The position numbers and the translations under genes were made by a program. 64,000 nucleotides of DNA. It comes from VBCK01 sp036270655 (GTDB lineage: Bacteria; Pseudomonadota; Gammaproteobacteria; Burkholderiales; Burkholderiaceae_F). The stretch is taken from the NCBI GenBank assembly GCA_036270655.1, contig DATBCD010000019.1, forward strand, positions 30,743 through 94,742, read 5' to 3'. Position 1 is the stretch's first letter, and the number at the start of each line of letters is the position of its first letter. Positions 57,049 through 64,000 of this stretch are shown in pieces. Under the pieces are notes generated by a model. That model had not been told where the DNA came from. It did not search any database and was given only the letters and a program-made list of their open reading frames with translations.

Positions 57049-58196
57049 GCCGCGTGCGCGCCGAAGCCGCCGCGGCGCGCGAACAACGCCAGATGGTGGT
57101 CACTGTCGCCGAACTCGGTCTCGAGCACGGTCAGGCGCTTCAGGCAATGGCCGATCGGGTACTCCTCGGTCACGCCGATCGCGCCGTGCAACTGCACGGC
57201 CTGCTGGCCGACCAGGCGCGCGGCCTGCCCGATCTGCACCTTGACGGCCGACAGGGCGGTGGCGCGCGCCGCGGCATCGGGTTCGGCCAGCATCAGGGCC
57301 GCGAACATTGCCATGCTGCGCGACTGTTCTACGGCGATCAGCATCTCGGCGCAGCGGTGCTGCAGCGCCTGGAAGCGCGCGATCGGCGCGCCGAACTGCT
57401 GGCGCGTCTTCAGGTGCTCCACGGTCATCCCGAGCGCCGTCTGCATCACGCCGACGGCCTCGGCGGCTAGCGCGGCGATGCCGGCCTGCACGACGGCATC
57501 GATCAGCGACGCGGCTTCGCCCGGCTGCCCGATCGCGGCCGCGCCATCGATCCGGAGCGCTTCGAAGCGTAGGTCGGCGGCGCGGCGCCCGTCCTGGGTG
57601 CGCCACGACCGCCTCGCAATGCCCGGCGCGCGGGCGTCGACCAGGAAGAGCGCCAGGCCGTCACGGTCGCGCGCCGCGCCGCTGACGCGCGCGGTGACCA
57701 GCAACGCATCGGCGCTGTCCCCGTGCAGAACCGCGCTCTTGTCGCCGTCGAGCACCCAGGTGGCGCCATCACGATGCGCACGGCAGACGACATCGTGCAA
57801 TCGGTAGCGAGACTGCGGCTCCGCATGAGCCCAGGCGAGCGTGCGCTCGCCGGCGGCGAACGGACCGATCCAGCGCGCGCACTGCTGATCGCTCGCGCCG
57901 CGCAGCGCCGCCGGCCCGAGCGCCATCGCCGGCAGCAGCGGCTCGAGCGGCAGCGCGCGCCCCAGGACCTGCATCGCGATCATCAGTTCGACCGGGCCGC
58001 CGCCGAGTCCGCCATGCTCAGCCGGATACGCCAGCGCGAACAGGCCCATTTTCGCGGCTTTCGCCCACAGCGCGCGACTCCAGCCGTCCGCCTCGCGCGC
58101 GTAAGCGCGGCGCTGCTCGAACCCGTAGTCGCGTTCAACCAGTCGCGCGACCGCGTCCTGCAGCATGCGCTGCTCGTCGTTGAGCGTGAATTGCAT
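57045..58196 (-). CDS. Acyl-CoA dehydrogenase, small-subunit type, pair 1
   Basis: 383 aa from the ATG at 58196; the open frame above it shadows the neighbouring gene. Motifs: F-T-L-N-D-E-Q-R-M-L-Q near 3, R-D-Y-G-F-E-Q-R-R near 20, P-A-E-H-G-G-L-G-G-G-P-V-E near 58, and C-terminal Q-L-H-G-A-I-G-V-T-E-E-Y near 345. Paralogous to 54702-55862. Its ATGA overlap with the pair 2 large-subunit gene keeps the four dehydrogenases in one translational chain. Gap to its own partner upstream is 10 bp. Confidence 0.9.
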   Translation of the reverse strand: MQFTLNDEQRMLQDAVARLVERDYGFEQRRAYAREADGWSRALWAKAAKMGLFALAYPAEHGGLGGGPVELMIAMQVLGRALPLEPLLPAMALGPAALRGASDQQCARWIGPFAAGERTLAWAHAEPQSRYRLHDVVCRAHRDGATWVLDGDKSAVLHGDSADALLVTARVSGAARDRDGLALFLVDARAPGIARRSWRTQDGRRAADLRFEALRIDGAAAIGQPGEAASLIDAVVQAGIAALAAEAVGVMQTALGMTVEHLKTRQQFGAPIARFQALQHRCAEMLIAVEQSRSMAMFAALMLAEPDAAARATALSAVKVQIGQAARLVGQQAVQLHGAIGVTEEYPIGHCLKRLTVLETEFGDSDHHLALFARRGGFGAHAA

Positions 58197-58206
58197 CGTT
58201 GGCGCG

Positions 58207-59382
58207 TTAAAGTCCCAGCACCGACCTGGCCAGGATGTTCTTCTGGATCTCGTTGCTGCCGCCGTAGATCGACGCCGCGCGCAGGTTGAAGTAGGTCGCC
58301 GCGATGCTGCCTTCGGCCGGCGCGGCGGCGTCGAACTCATCGGCCGCCCGCAGCGCGCGCGGACCGGCCGCCTGCAGCAACAGCTCGCTGGCCGCCTGAC
58401 GCAGTTCAGTGCCCTTGATCTTCAGGATCGACGAGCGCGGATCCGGCTTGTCGCCGTGCTCCCGCGGCCCGTCGAGCAGGCGCATCTGCGTGATCTCGAG
58501 CGCTTTCAACTCGATCTCGACCAGCGCCGCGCGCTGGCGAAAGCCCGCGTCGTCGGCCAGGGCCCCATCGTCGCCGGGCACGGCGGCCGCCAGCGCCCTG
58601 GCACGCCGCAACAACAGCTTCGACATGCCGATGCGCGCGATACCGGTGCGCTCGTTGCCGAGCAGGAATTTCGTGATGTCCCAGCCGCGATTCTCGTCTC
58701 CGACACGGCAGTCGAGGGGCACCCGGACGCCATCGAGAAAAACTTCGTTGACCTCATGGCGTCCATCGATCGTGGCGATCGGGCGCACGGTGACGCCGGG
58801 CGCGCGCATGTCGATCAGCAGCATCGTGATGCCGGCCTGCGGCTTGGCGGCCGGATCTGTGCGCACCAGCGTGAACATCCAGTCGGCGTGCTGCGCCATG
58901 CCTTGCCAGGCCTTCTGGCCATCGACGACGTAGTCCTGGCCGTCGCGCCGTGCGCGCGCCTTCAGTGCGGCCAGGTCGGATCCGGCGCCCGGCTCGGAAA
59001 ATCCCTGGCACCACCAGTCGTCGAGGTTTGCGATGCGCGGCAGGAATCGGCGCTGCTGTTCCGGGGTCCCGAATGCGATCAGCACCGGGCCGATCATGTT
59101 GACGTTGAACGACAAGGGCTCCGGAGCCGGTGCCTGGTGCAACTCGTCGTAGAAGATGTAGCGCTGCACGGCACTCCAACCCGGCCCGCCATGCGCGCGC
59201 GGCCAGCTCGGGCAGGCCCAGCCACGCGCGTTCAGCGTGCGCTGCCAGGCAACGATCTCGGCCTTGGACGGCGCGCGGTGCTCGGCGAGGCGTGCTCGCA
59301 GGTCGCCCGGCAGGTGCGCGCCGATGAAGGTCCGTACCTCGGCGCGGAAGGCGTTGTCGTCGTCGCTGAAGCGCAGGTCCAT
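58207..59382 (-). CDS. Acyl-CoA dehydrogenase, large-subunit type, pair 1
   Basis: 391 aa from the ATG at 59382. Same layout as the pair 2 large subunit: C-Q-G-F-S-E-P-G-A-G-S-D near 127, G-Q-K-A-W-Q-G near 160, Y-G-G-S-N-E-I-Q-K-N near 375. Gly again stands where Y-E-G would carry Glu. The two large subunits diverge enough to suggest successive steps or different ring or side-chain positions. First of the four dehydrogenase genes, 10 bp after the CoA-transferase gene. Confidence 0.9.
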   Translation of the reverse strand: MDLRFSDDDNAFRAEVRTFIGAHLPGDLRARLAEHRAPSKAEIVAWQRTLNARGWACPSWPRAHGGPGWSAVQRYIFYDELHQAPAPEPLSFNVNMIGPVLIAFGTPEQQRRFLPRIANLDDWWCQGFSEPGAGSDLAALKARARRDGQDYVVDGQKAWQGMAQHADWMFTLVRTDPAAKPQAGITMLLIDMRAPGVTVRPIATIDGRHEVNEVFLDGVRVPLDCRVGDENRGWDITKFLLGNERTGIARIGMSKLLLRRARALAAAVPGDDGALADDAGFRQRAALVEIELKALEITQMRLLDGPREHGDKPDPRSSILKIKGTELRQAASELLLQAAGPRALRAADEFDAAAPAEGSIAATYFNLRAASIYGGSNEIQKNILARSVLGL

Positions 59383-59392
59383 TTTGTCGGCT

Positions 59393-60601
59393 TCAGAGCA
59401 CCCGGCGCGCGTACAGCGCGTCGATTTCGGCCTCGCTCGCACCGAGCCGCCCGCGCAGGACTTCGCGCGTGTGCTGGCCCAGGGTCGGTGGCGCCGGATA
59501 GTCGGTCACTGGTGTCGCCGACATCCGCAGCGGGCTCGCCAGAAGGCGGATCGGACCGGCCTGCGAATGTTCGCTCTGCACGAGCATGCCGCGATGGCGA
59601 ACCTGCGGATTGTCGAATACGGCCGGCAGCTCGTTGACGGGGCCGGCCGGTACGTCGGCGGCCTCGAGCCGGGCCAGCCACTGGGCCATGGTGCGTTCGC
59701 GCAGCACGCCGGCGAGCAGTTCGAGCAGCGCGTCACGGTTCACGACGCGACCGGCGGCGTGGTTGAAGCGCGGGTCCTCGGCCCATTGCGCCCGCTCGAG
59801 CGCCCGGCACAGCGCCGTGAACTGCGCGTCGTTGCCGGCGACAACGAAAATCATCCCGTCGCTGCACGCGAAGGCCTGCGACGGCACGCCGCCAAAGCCG
59901 CCGTTGCCGCGCCGCCGCGGCACTTCCCCCGACACGAGATAATTCATCGCGAAGTGCGACAGCGCCGCGACACTGCAGTCGAGCAGGGCCATGTCGATGA
60001 CCTGGCCTTCGCCGGACACCTGGTCACGGTGCCGCAGGGCGGCCAGGATCGCGAATGCCGCGTTTTGCGCCGTCAGGATGTCGACCATGCTGATGCCGAT
60101 CTTCATCGGCTCGTCCGGATAGCCATTGGCGCACATCACGCCGCCCATTGCCTGGAAGATCCCGTCGTAACCGGGCCGCGCCGCGTACGGCCCGTCCTGT
60201 CCGAAGCCGGTGATCGAGCAGTAGACGAGGCGCGGGTTGAGCTTGCACAGGCTCGCAGCGTCGAGCCCGTACTTGCCCAGGGCGCCGGCGCGGAAGTTCT
60301 CCAGCAGCACGTCGCTCTGGACCGCCAGCCGCCGCACGATGTCCTGGCCCGCAGCGCAGGCCAGGTCGATGGTGACCGACTTCTTTCCGCGGTTGCAGGC
60401 AAGGAAGAACGCCGCCGTGCCGGTGCTGTTGCCGTCGCGGTCGTGCAGGAACGGCGGGCCGTAGCTGCGCCCCTCGTCGCCGCTTCCGGGCCGCTCGATC
60501 TTGACGACATCGGCGCCCAGATCGGCGAGCATCTGCGCCGCCAGCGGCGCGGCCAGCACGCGGCTCAGGTCGAGCACCCGAATACCGGTCAACGCGCCCA
60601 T
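59393..60601 (-). CDS. Family III CoA-transferase (CaiB/Frc-type)
   Basis: 402 aa from the ATG at 60601. Family III features: I-R-V-L-D-L-S-R-V-L-A near 6, A-D-V-V-K-I-E-R-P near 29 and the catalytic Asp in R-P-G-Y-D-G-I-F-Q-A near 165. It should move CoA from a donor thioester to a carboxylic acid by an acyl-aspartyl route. It sits between the crotonases and dehydrogenases and may activate the pathway acid instead of an ATP-dependent ligase, which is missing from the window. Substrate not predictable. Confidence 0.93.
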   Translation of the reverse strand: MGALTGIRVLDLSRVLAAPLAAQMLADLGADVVKIERPGSGDEGRSYGPPFLHDRDGNSTGTAAFFLACNRGKKSVTIDLACAAGQDIVRRLAVQSDVLLENFRAGALGKYGLDAASLCKLNPRLVYCSITGFGQDGPYAARPGYDGIFQAMGGVMCANGYPDEPMKIGISMVDILTAQNAAFAILAALRHRDQVSGEGQVIDMALLDCSVAALSHFAMNYLVSGEVPRRRGNGGFGGVPSQAFACSDGMIFVVAGNDAQFTALCRALERAQWAEDPRFNHAAGRVVNRDALLELLAGVLRERTMAQWLARLEAADVPAGPVNELPAVFDNPQVRHRGMLVQSEHSQAGPIRLLASPLRMSATPVTDYPAPPTLGQHTREVLRGRLGASEAEIDALYARRVL

Positions 60602-60614
60602 CACCGTCCCGCCG

Positions 60615-61400
60615 TCACCGTCCCGTGAACACCGGCTTGCGCTTCTCGGCAAAGGCGCGGATCCCTTCGCGGTAGTCCGCACTCGCATAGCAGTCCTGGA
60701 AATAGCGCTCCGACAAGTCGAGCTCGCGTTCGGGCGGGTCGCGCACGATCTGCGCAATCGCGTGCTTGACCTGCCGCAGCGTCAGCGGTGCGCCATCGGC
60801 GATCCGGGCGGCCTGCTTGAGCACGGCTTCGAGCAGGCCATCTTCGGGCAGGACCTGGCCGACCAGGCCCTTGGCCAGCGCCTGCTGCGCATCGAACGTC
60901 GCGCCGCCGATCAGCAGTTCCTTGGCGGCCGCCGGTCCGATCATGTCGGTGACGCGACGCAGGCTCTTATAGCGGTAGCCGATGCCATAGCGCATGGCCG
61001 GCTGCGCGAAGGTCGACTTCGTGCTGGCGATGCGCAGATCGCAGCTGACCGCCACCGAAATTCCACCGCCGATGCAATGGCCGTCGATCGCGGCGATCGT
61101 CGCCTTGCCGGTGTCGTAGAGCGCCGACAGGGCGCGTTCGCCGGTGCGCGCGTAGTGCTCGGCGGCATTCTCGCCCATGCGCTCCTCCTCGTACTTCGAG
61201 ACGTCGGCGCCGGCGACGAAGGCCTTGCCGCCGGCGCCTGACAGGACGATCACGCGCACCTGGGAATCGGCATCGAAGCGCTCGACGGCCACCGCGAGCG
61301 CCTCCCACATCTGGAGCGAGATGGCATTGAGCCGGTCCGGATTGTTGAAGACGATCTGGGCGATCGCGCCTTCCTTGCGGGTCAGGATCTTGTCGGTCAT
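60615..61400 (-). CDS. Crotonase-fold protein (enoyl-CoA hydratase-like), second
   Basis: 261 aa from the ATG at 61400. Crotonase signatures: N-N-P-D-R-L-N-A-I near 20, F-V-A-G-A-D-V-S-K near 62, C-I-G-G-G-I-S-V-A near 107 (oxyanion hole). The first catalytic Glu of hydratases (P-E in F-G-x-P-E) is missing: the segment reads F-A-Q-P-A-M-R-Y-G-I-G. The second is kept in A-K-E-L-L-I-G near 164. This suggests an isomerase, hydrolase, decarboxylase or C-C lyase-type activity. 13 bp upstream of the CoA-transferase gene. Confidence 0.88.
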   Translation of the reverse strand: MTDKILTRKEGAIAQIVFNNPDRLNAISLQMWEALAVAVERFDADSQVRVIVLSGAGGKAFVAGADVSKYEEERMGENAAEHYARTGERALSALYDTGKATIAAIDGHCIGGGISVAVSCDLRIASTKSTFAQPAMRYGIGYRYKSLRRVTDMIGPAAAKELLIGGATFDAQQALAKGLVGQVLPEDGLLEAVLKQAARIADGAPLTLRQVKHAIAQIVRDPPERELDLSERYFQDCYASADYREGIRAFAEKRKPVFTGR

Positions 61401-61407
61401 GGCTGCC

Positions 61408-62211
61408 TTAGTTGCCCTTGAACTGCGGCGTTCGCTTGTCGAAGAAAGCATCCAGTGCCTCGCGGTGGTCCGCCGTCTCGTGCGCCAGCGCCTGGAACGC
61501 CGCCGACAACTGCAGCACCTCCTCGAGGCGCGACTGCTGGGCCTCGCGCAGCAGGCGCTTGACCAGACGCAAGGTCTGTGGCGGATTGGAGCCGATCCGT
61601 GCGGCCAGCGCGCGCGCCTCGGTCATCAGGACCTCGTCGTCGACGACACGCGACACCAGGCCGCAGGCCAGCGCCTCGGCCGCATCGATCGGATCGCCGG
61701 TGAACATCATCTCGGCGGCCTTGGACGCGGTTGCCGCGCGCGGCAGGAACCAGGCGCCACCGTCGCCCGGAACGATCCCCATCTTGATGAAACTCGCCGC
61801 CAGTTTGGCGCCGTGCGCGGCGATCCGGATGTCGCACATGCACGCCAGGTCGAGCCCGGCCCCGATCGCCGCACCATTGATCGCAGCGATCGTCGGCACT
61901 TCGCAATTCCATAGCGCCTGAGGAATGCGTTGGATCCCGCGCCGGTAATTGTTGCGCGTCGCCAGCGGCGAATCGAGGGCACCGATGCCGGTGCGCGCAC
62001 GCATCGCCTTCAGATTGCCCCCGGCGCAGAAGGCCGAGCCCGCGCCCGTCAGGATCAGCACGGCGACTTGCGGGTCGGCAGCGGCCTGTTCGACCGCCGC
62101 AACGAGTTCCGCGCAGTCCTCGTGGCTGCCGATCGCATTGCGCTCCTCGGGCCGGTTCAGGGTCAGCGTCATCACGCGCCCCGCCTGCTCCAAGTGGATG
62201 AACCCGGCCAT
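61408..62211 (-). CDS. Crotonase-fold protein (enoyl-CoA hydratase-like), first
   Basis: 267 aa, ATG at 62211. L-N-R-P-E-E-R-N-A-I near 19, F-C-A-G-G-N-L-K-A near 62 and A-A-I-G-A-G-L-D-L-A near 113 define the fold. At the hydratase Glu position the sequence reads A-A-S-F-I-K-M-G-I-V-P-G-D-G-G-A-W with no Glu, while the later Glu is present in A-A-E-M-M-F-T-G. Like the next gene it is thus an atypical crotonase. First gene of the eight-gene operon; the 9-bp-period TAAC element lies 77 bp upstream. Confidence 0.88.
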   Translation of the reverse strand: MAGFIHLEQAGRVMTLTLNRPEERNAIGSHEDCAELVAAVEQAAADPQVAVLILTGAGSAFCAGGNLKAMRARTGIGALDSPLATRNNYRRGIQRIPQALWNCEVPTIAAINGAAIGAGLDLACMCDIRIAAHGAKLAASFIKMGIVPGDGGAWFLPRAATASKAAEMMFTGDPIDAAEALACGLVSRVVDDEVLMTEARALAARIGSNPPQTLRLVKRLLREAQQSRLEEVLQLSAAFQALAHETADHREALDAFFDKRTPQFKGN

Positions 62212-62287
62212 GCTCGTCCTTCGCTCCCGGGTCGAGGTGCCGCCGGCGCACGTTGCGCCGGCGGTTTCTCAAACCCGCCATTTGCTA

Positions 62288-62309
62288 GTTAACCTAGTTT
62301 ACTATGTTA
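62288..62309 (-). promoter_or_regulatory. TAAC 9-bp-period element between the divergent beta-oxidation genes
   Basis: GTTA at 62288, GTTT at 62297 and GTTA at 62306 on the plus strand, i.e. TAAC, AAAC, TAAC every 9 bp on the minus strand. Lies 77 bp from the crotonase start and 70 bp from the FadB-like start, in an AT-rich patch, and fits a shared operator for both directions. No gene lies in 62212-62378. Confidence 0.65.
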
Positions 62310-62378
62310 AAGGATTGCAGCACAATAGGGCACCTAACCCAACCTGCTCCGACTACAATCATCAGGAGGGCCCAGCCT

Positions 62379-64000
62379 GTGGCCACCATCAGCACGCGCC
62401 TCGACACCGGCGGCGGCAGCAACGTCGCCGTGATGACCATCGACAACCCGCCGGTCAACGCCATGAACATGGCCATGCGCGGCGAGCTGCGCGATGCATT
62501 GCGCACCGCAGCCGCCGATCCGGACGTGGCGGCCGTGATACTGATCGGCGCTGGCGGAAAATTCATCGCCGGAGCCGACATACGCGAATTTGGAAAGCCG
62601 ATCGCCGGAGGCCTGAGCGGCCGCGACGTGATCGCCGCGATCGATGCCTGCGTTGAGGCCGGCAAGCCGGTCGTCGCGGCGCTCGGCGGCAACGCGCTCG
62701 GCGGCGGATTGGAGGTCGCGCTCGGCTGCCCGTTCCGGGTGGCCACGCCGGACTGTGCGCTCGGGCTGCCCGAGGTGAATATTGGCCTGCTGCCGGGCGC
62801 CGGCGGCACCCAGCGTCTGCCGCGGCTGGTTGGCCCCGCCCGCGCGCTGGAGATGATCGTCGGGGGCAAGCCGATCGGGGCGGGCCAGGGGCTCGAAATC
62901 GGCCTGGTCGACGAGCTGGTCGAAGGCGATCTGCTGGAAGGCGCGCTTGCCTATAGCCGCCGCGTGCTGGCCGCGCGCGTGCCGCTGCGGCGGATCGCCG
63001 ACCGCGACGAACGCGTCGCCGGCACCGATCCGACCCTGTTCAACGATATCCGGGCGCGCAACAAAGCCAGATGGCGCGGTCTGCTGGCGCCGTGGCGAAT
63101 CGTCGACTGCGTCGAGGCGGCCTGCACGCGCCCGTTCGCCGATGGCTACGCATTGGAACTGGCCGCCTTCGAGGAATGCAAAGCCAGTGCGCAGCGTGCC
63201 GCGCTGGTGCACCTGTTCACCGCCGAGCGCGAAGCAGCGCGCATCCCCGGCCTGGCGGCTGACCTGAAGCCGGGCCTGGTGCGCCGGGCCGCGGTCGTCG
63301 GCGCCGGCACGATGGGCGCCGGTATCGCGATGTGCTTCGCCAATGCGGGCATCCCGGTCCATCTGCTGGATGCCGACGAAAAGGGCCTGGCCCGCGGCCG
63401 GGAGCTGATCGAGAAGAATTACGCCACTTCGGTGGCGCGCGGCAGCCTGTCCCGGGAAAAGATGGACCGCGCGCTTGCGCAAATGACGTTCACGCTGGAC
63501 TATCCGGCGATCGGGGCAGCCGACATCGTCGTCGAGGCGGCCTTCGAGGACATGGCAGTCAAGAAGGACGTGTTCGCCAGGCTCGACGCGGTGATGCAGC
63601 CCGACGCGATCCTCGCCACCAACACCTCGACGCTCGACATCGACCAGATCGCCGCGGCCACGGCGCGGCCGGCGAGCGTCATCGGCGCGCACTTTTTCAG
63701 CCCTGCGAACGTGATGAAGCTGCTCGAGATCGTGCGCGGCGGGCACAGCTCGCCGCAGGCGATCGTCACGACGATGGCGCTGGCCAAGCGCATCGGCAAG
63801 ATCGCCGTGCTGGCCGGCAACGCCGACGGCTTCATCGGCAATCGGATCCTGGCGGTCTACGGGCGCGAGTGCGACTTCCTGCTCGAGGAAGGCGCCACGC
63901 CCTGGCAGATCGACCGTGCGCTGCAGGACTTCGGATTTCCGATGGGCTTGTACCTGATGCGCGACATGGCGGGCCTTGACGTCGGCTGGCGGATCCGCAA
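62379..64000 (+). CDS. FadB-type enoyl-CoA hydratase / 3-hydroxyacyl-CoA dehydrogenase, 3'-truncated
   Basis: GTG at 62379 behind AGGAGGG (62364-62370, 8-nt spacing). The frame stays open for 540 codons to the window edge. N-terminal crotonase domain (1-190): A-G-A-D-I-R-E-F near 68, A-L-G-G-G-L-E-V-A near 107, both catalytic Glu present (G-L-P-E-V-N-I-G near 130 and A-L-E-M-I-V-G-G near 158). Dehydrogenase domain from about 305 with the NAD motif G-A-G-T-M-G-A-G-I-A and later H-F-F-S-P-A-N near 435. Two consecutive beta-oxidation steps in one protein. Unlike its two stand-alone neighbours it keeps full hydratase chemistry. Divergent from the eight-gene operon. Confidence 0.93.
   Translation, partial: MATISTRLDTGGGSNVAVMTIDNPPVNAMNMAMRGELRDALRTAAADPDVAAVILIGAGGKFIAGADIREFGKPIAGGLSGRDVIAAIDACVEAGKPVVAALGGNALGGGLEVALGCPFRVATPDCALGLPEVNIGLLPGAGGTQRLPRLVGPARALEMIVGGKPIGAGQGLEIGLVDELVEGDLLEGALAYSRRVLAARVPLRRIADRDERVAGTDPTLFNDIRARNKARWRGLLAPWRIVDCVEAACTRPFADGYALELAAFEECKASAQRAALVHLFTAEREAARIPGLAADLKPGLVRRAAVVGAGTMGAGIAMCFANAGIPVHLLDADEKGLARGRELIEKNYATSVARGSLSREKMDRALAQMTFTLDYPAIGAADIVVEAAFEDMAVKKDVFARLDAVMQPDAILATNTSTLDIDQIAAATARPASVIGAHFFSPANVMKLLEIVRGGHSSPQAIVTTMALAKRIGKIAVLAGNADGFIGNRILAVYGRECDFLLEEGATPWQIDRALQDFGFPMGLYLMRDMAGLDVGWRIR

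Noticed and set aside
62334..63746. 470-codon minus-strand open frame
   Set aside because: Antisense to the FadB-like gene, whose GTG start has a strong ribosome-binding site and whose domains are clear; the plus frame is open to the window edge.
1..64000. tRNA, rRNA, CRISPR array, prophage or complete insertion sequence
   Set aside because: No cloverleaf, rRNA-like stretch, spaced identical repeats, integrase or transposase frame was seen by reading; a covariance-model search was not possible here.

Overview
The window is a GC-rich (roughly two thirds G+C by eye), gene-dense Gram-negative chromosome segment. Periplasmic, outer-membrane and lipoprotein products, OxyR-AhpCF organisation and protein families point to a betaproteobacterium, probably Burkholderiales. 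That placement is inferred from family content; there is no rRNA here. No tRNA, rRNA, CRISPR array, complete insertion sequence or prophage was seen. Both edges cut genes: a DUF2126 protein on the left and a FadB-type bifunctional enzyme on the right.

Layout. 1-6.3 kb: a putative amidoligase/ATP-grasp/transglutaminase operon followed by an exported pentapeptide-repeat protein. 6.3-10.7 kb (mostly minus strand): a CPA1 antiporter, an HtrA-type protease between two small exported proteins, and a tyrosine-rich secreted protein. 10.7-15.7 kb (minus): a phosphorelay operon with a CHASE3 histidine kinase, two single-domain receivers and a REC-PAS-GGDEF-EAL protein. 16-21.5 kb: a GcvR-like ACT protein, a cytochrome c, a second tyrosine/cysteine-tailed secreted protein, a large DUF349 protein and an orphan Rap1a/Tai-type immunity protein. 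21.8-30 kb: an aldo/keto reductase with altered catalytic residues coupled to a membrane-anchored trehalose-6-phosphate synthase, an SGNH esterase, and a FIST-patatin operon. 30-33.8 kb: a MazE remnant, a Spy-like protein fused in frame to a lipoprotein, and two near-duplicate TetR genes sharing an identical operator, the second divergent from a DUF3313 lipoprotein. 33.8-38.5 kb (minus): two multi-receiver histidine kinases. 38.9-44.1 kb: oxyR divergent from ahpC-ahpF, then an SbmA/YddA-type ABC transporter.

44.8-64 kb is one catabolic and transport island. A minus-strand operon encodes DUF1302, DUF1329, a YCF48-like beta-propeller, an RND/MMPL transporter and two SDR proteins, one lacking the catalytic residues. 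A divergent cupin resembles 2,4'-dihydroxyacetophenone dioxygenase. An eight-gene minus-strand operon encodes two crotonases, a family III CoA-transferase, two large/small acyl-CoA dehydrogenase pairs and DUF2889. A divergent enoyl-CoA hydratase/3-hydroxyacyl-CoA dehydrogenase lies at the right edge. The three promoter regions carry the same element, TAAC words repeated every 9 bp, so they are probably one regulon for import and beta-oxidation-like breakdown of an unidentified hydrophobic acid (steroid, terpenoid, alicyclic or dicarboxylic acyl-CoA). No acyl-CoA ligase or thiolase is visible inside the window.
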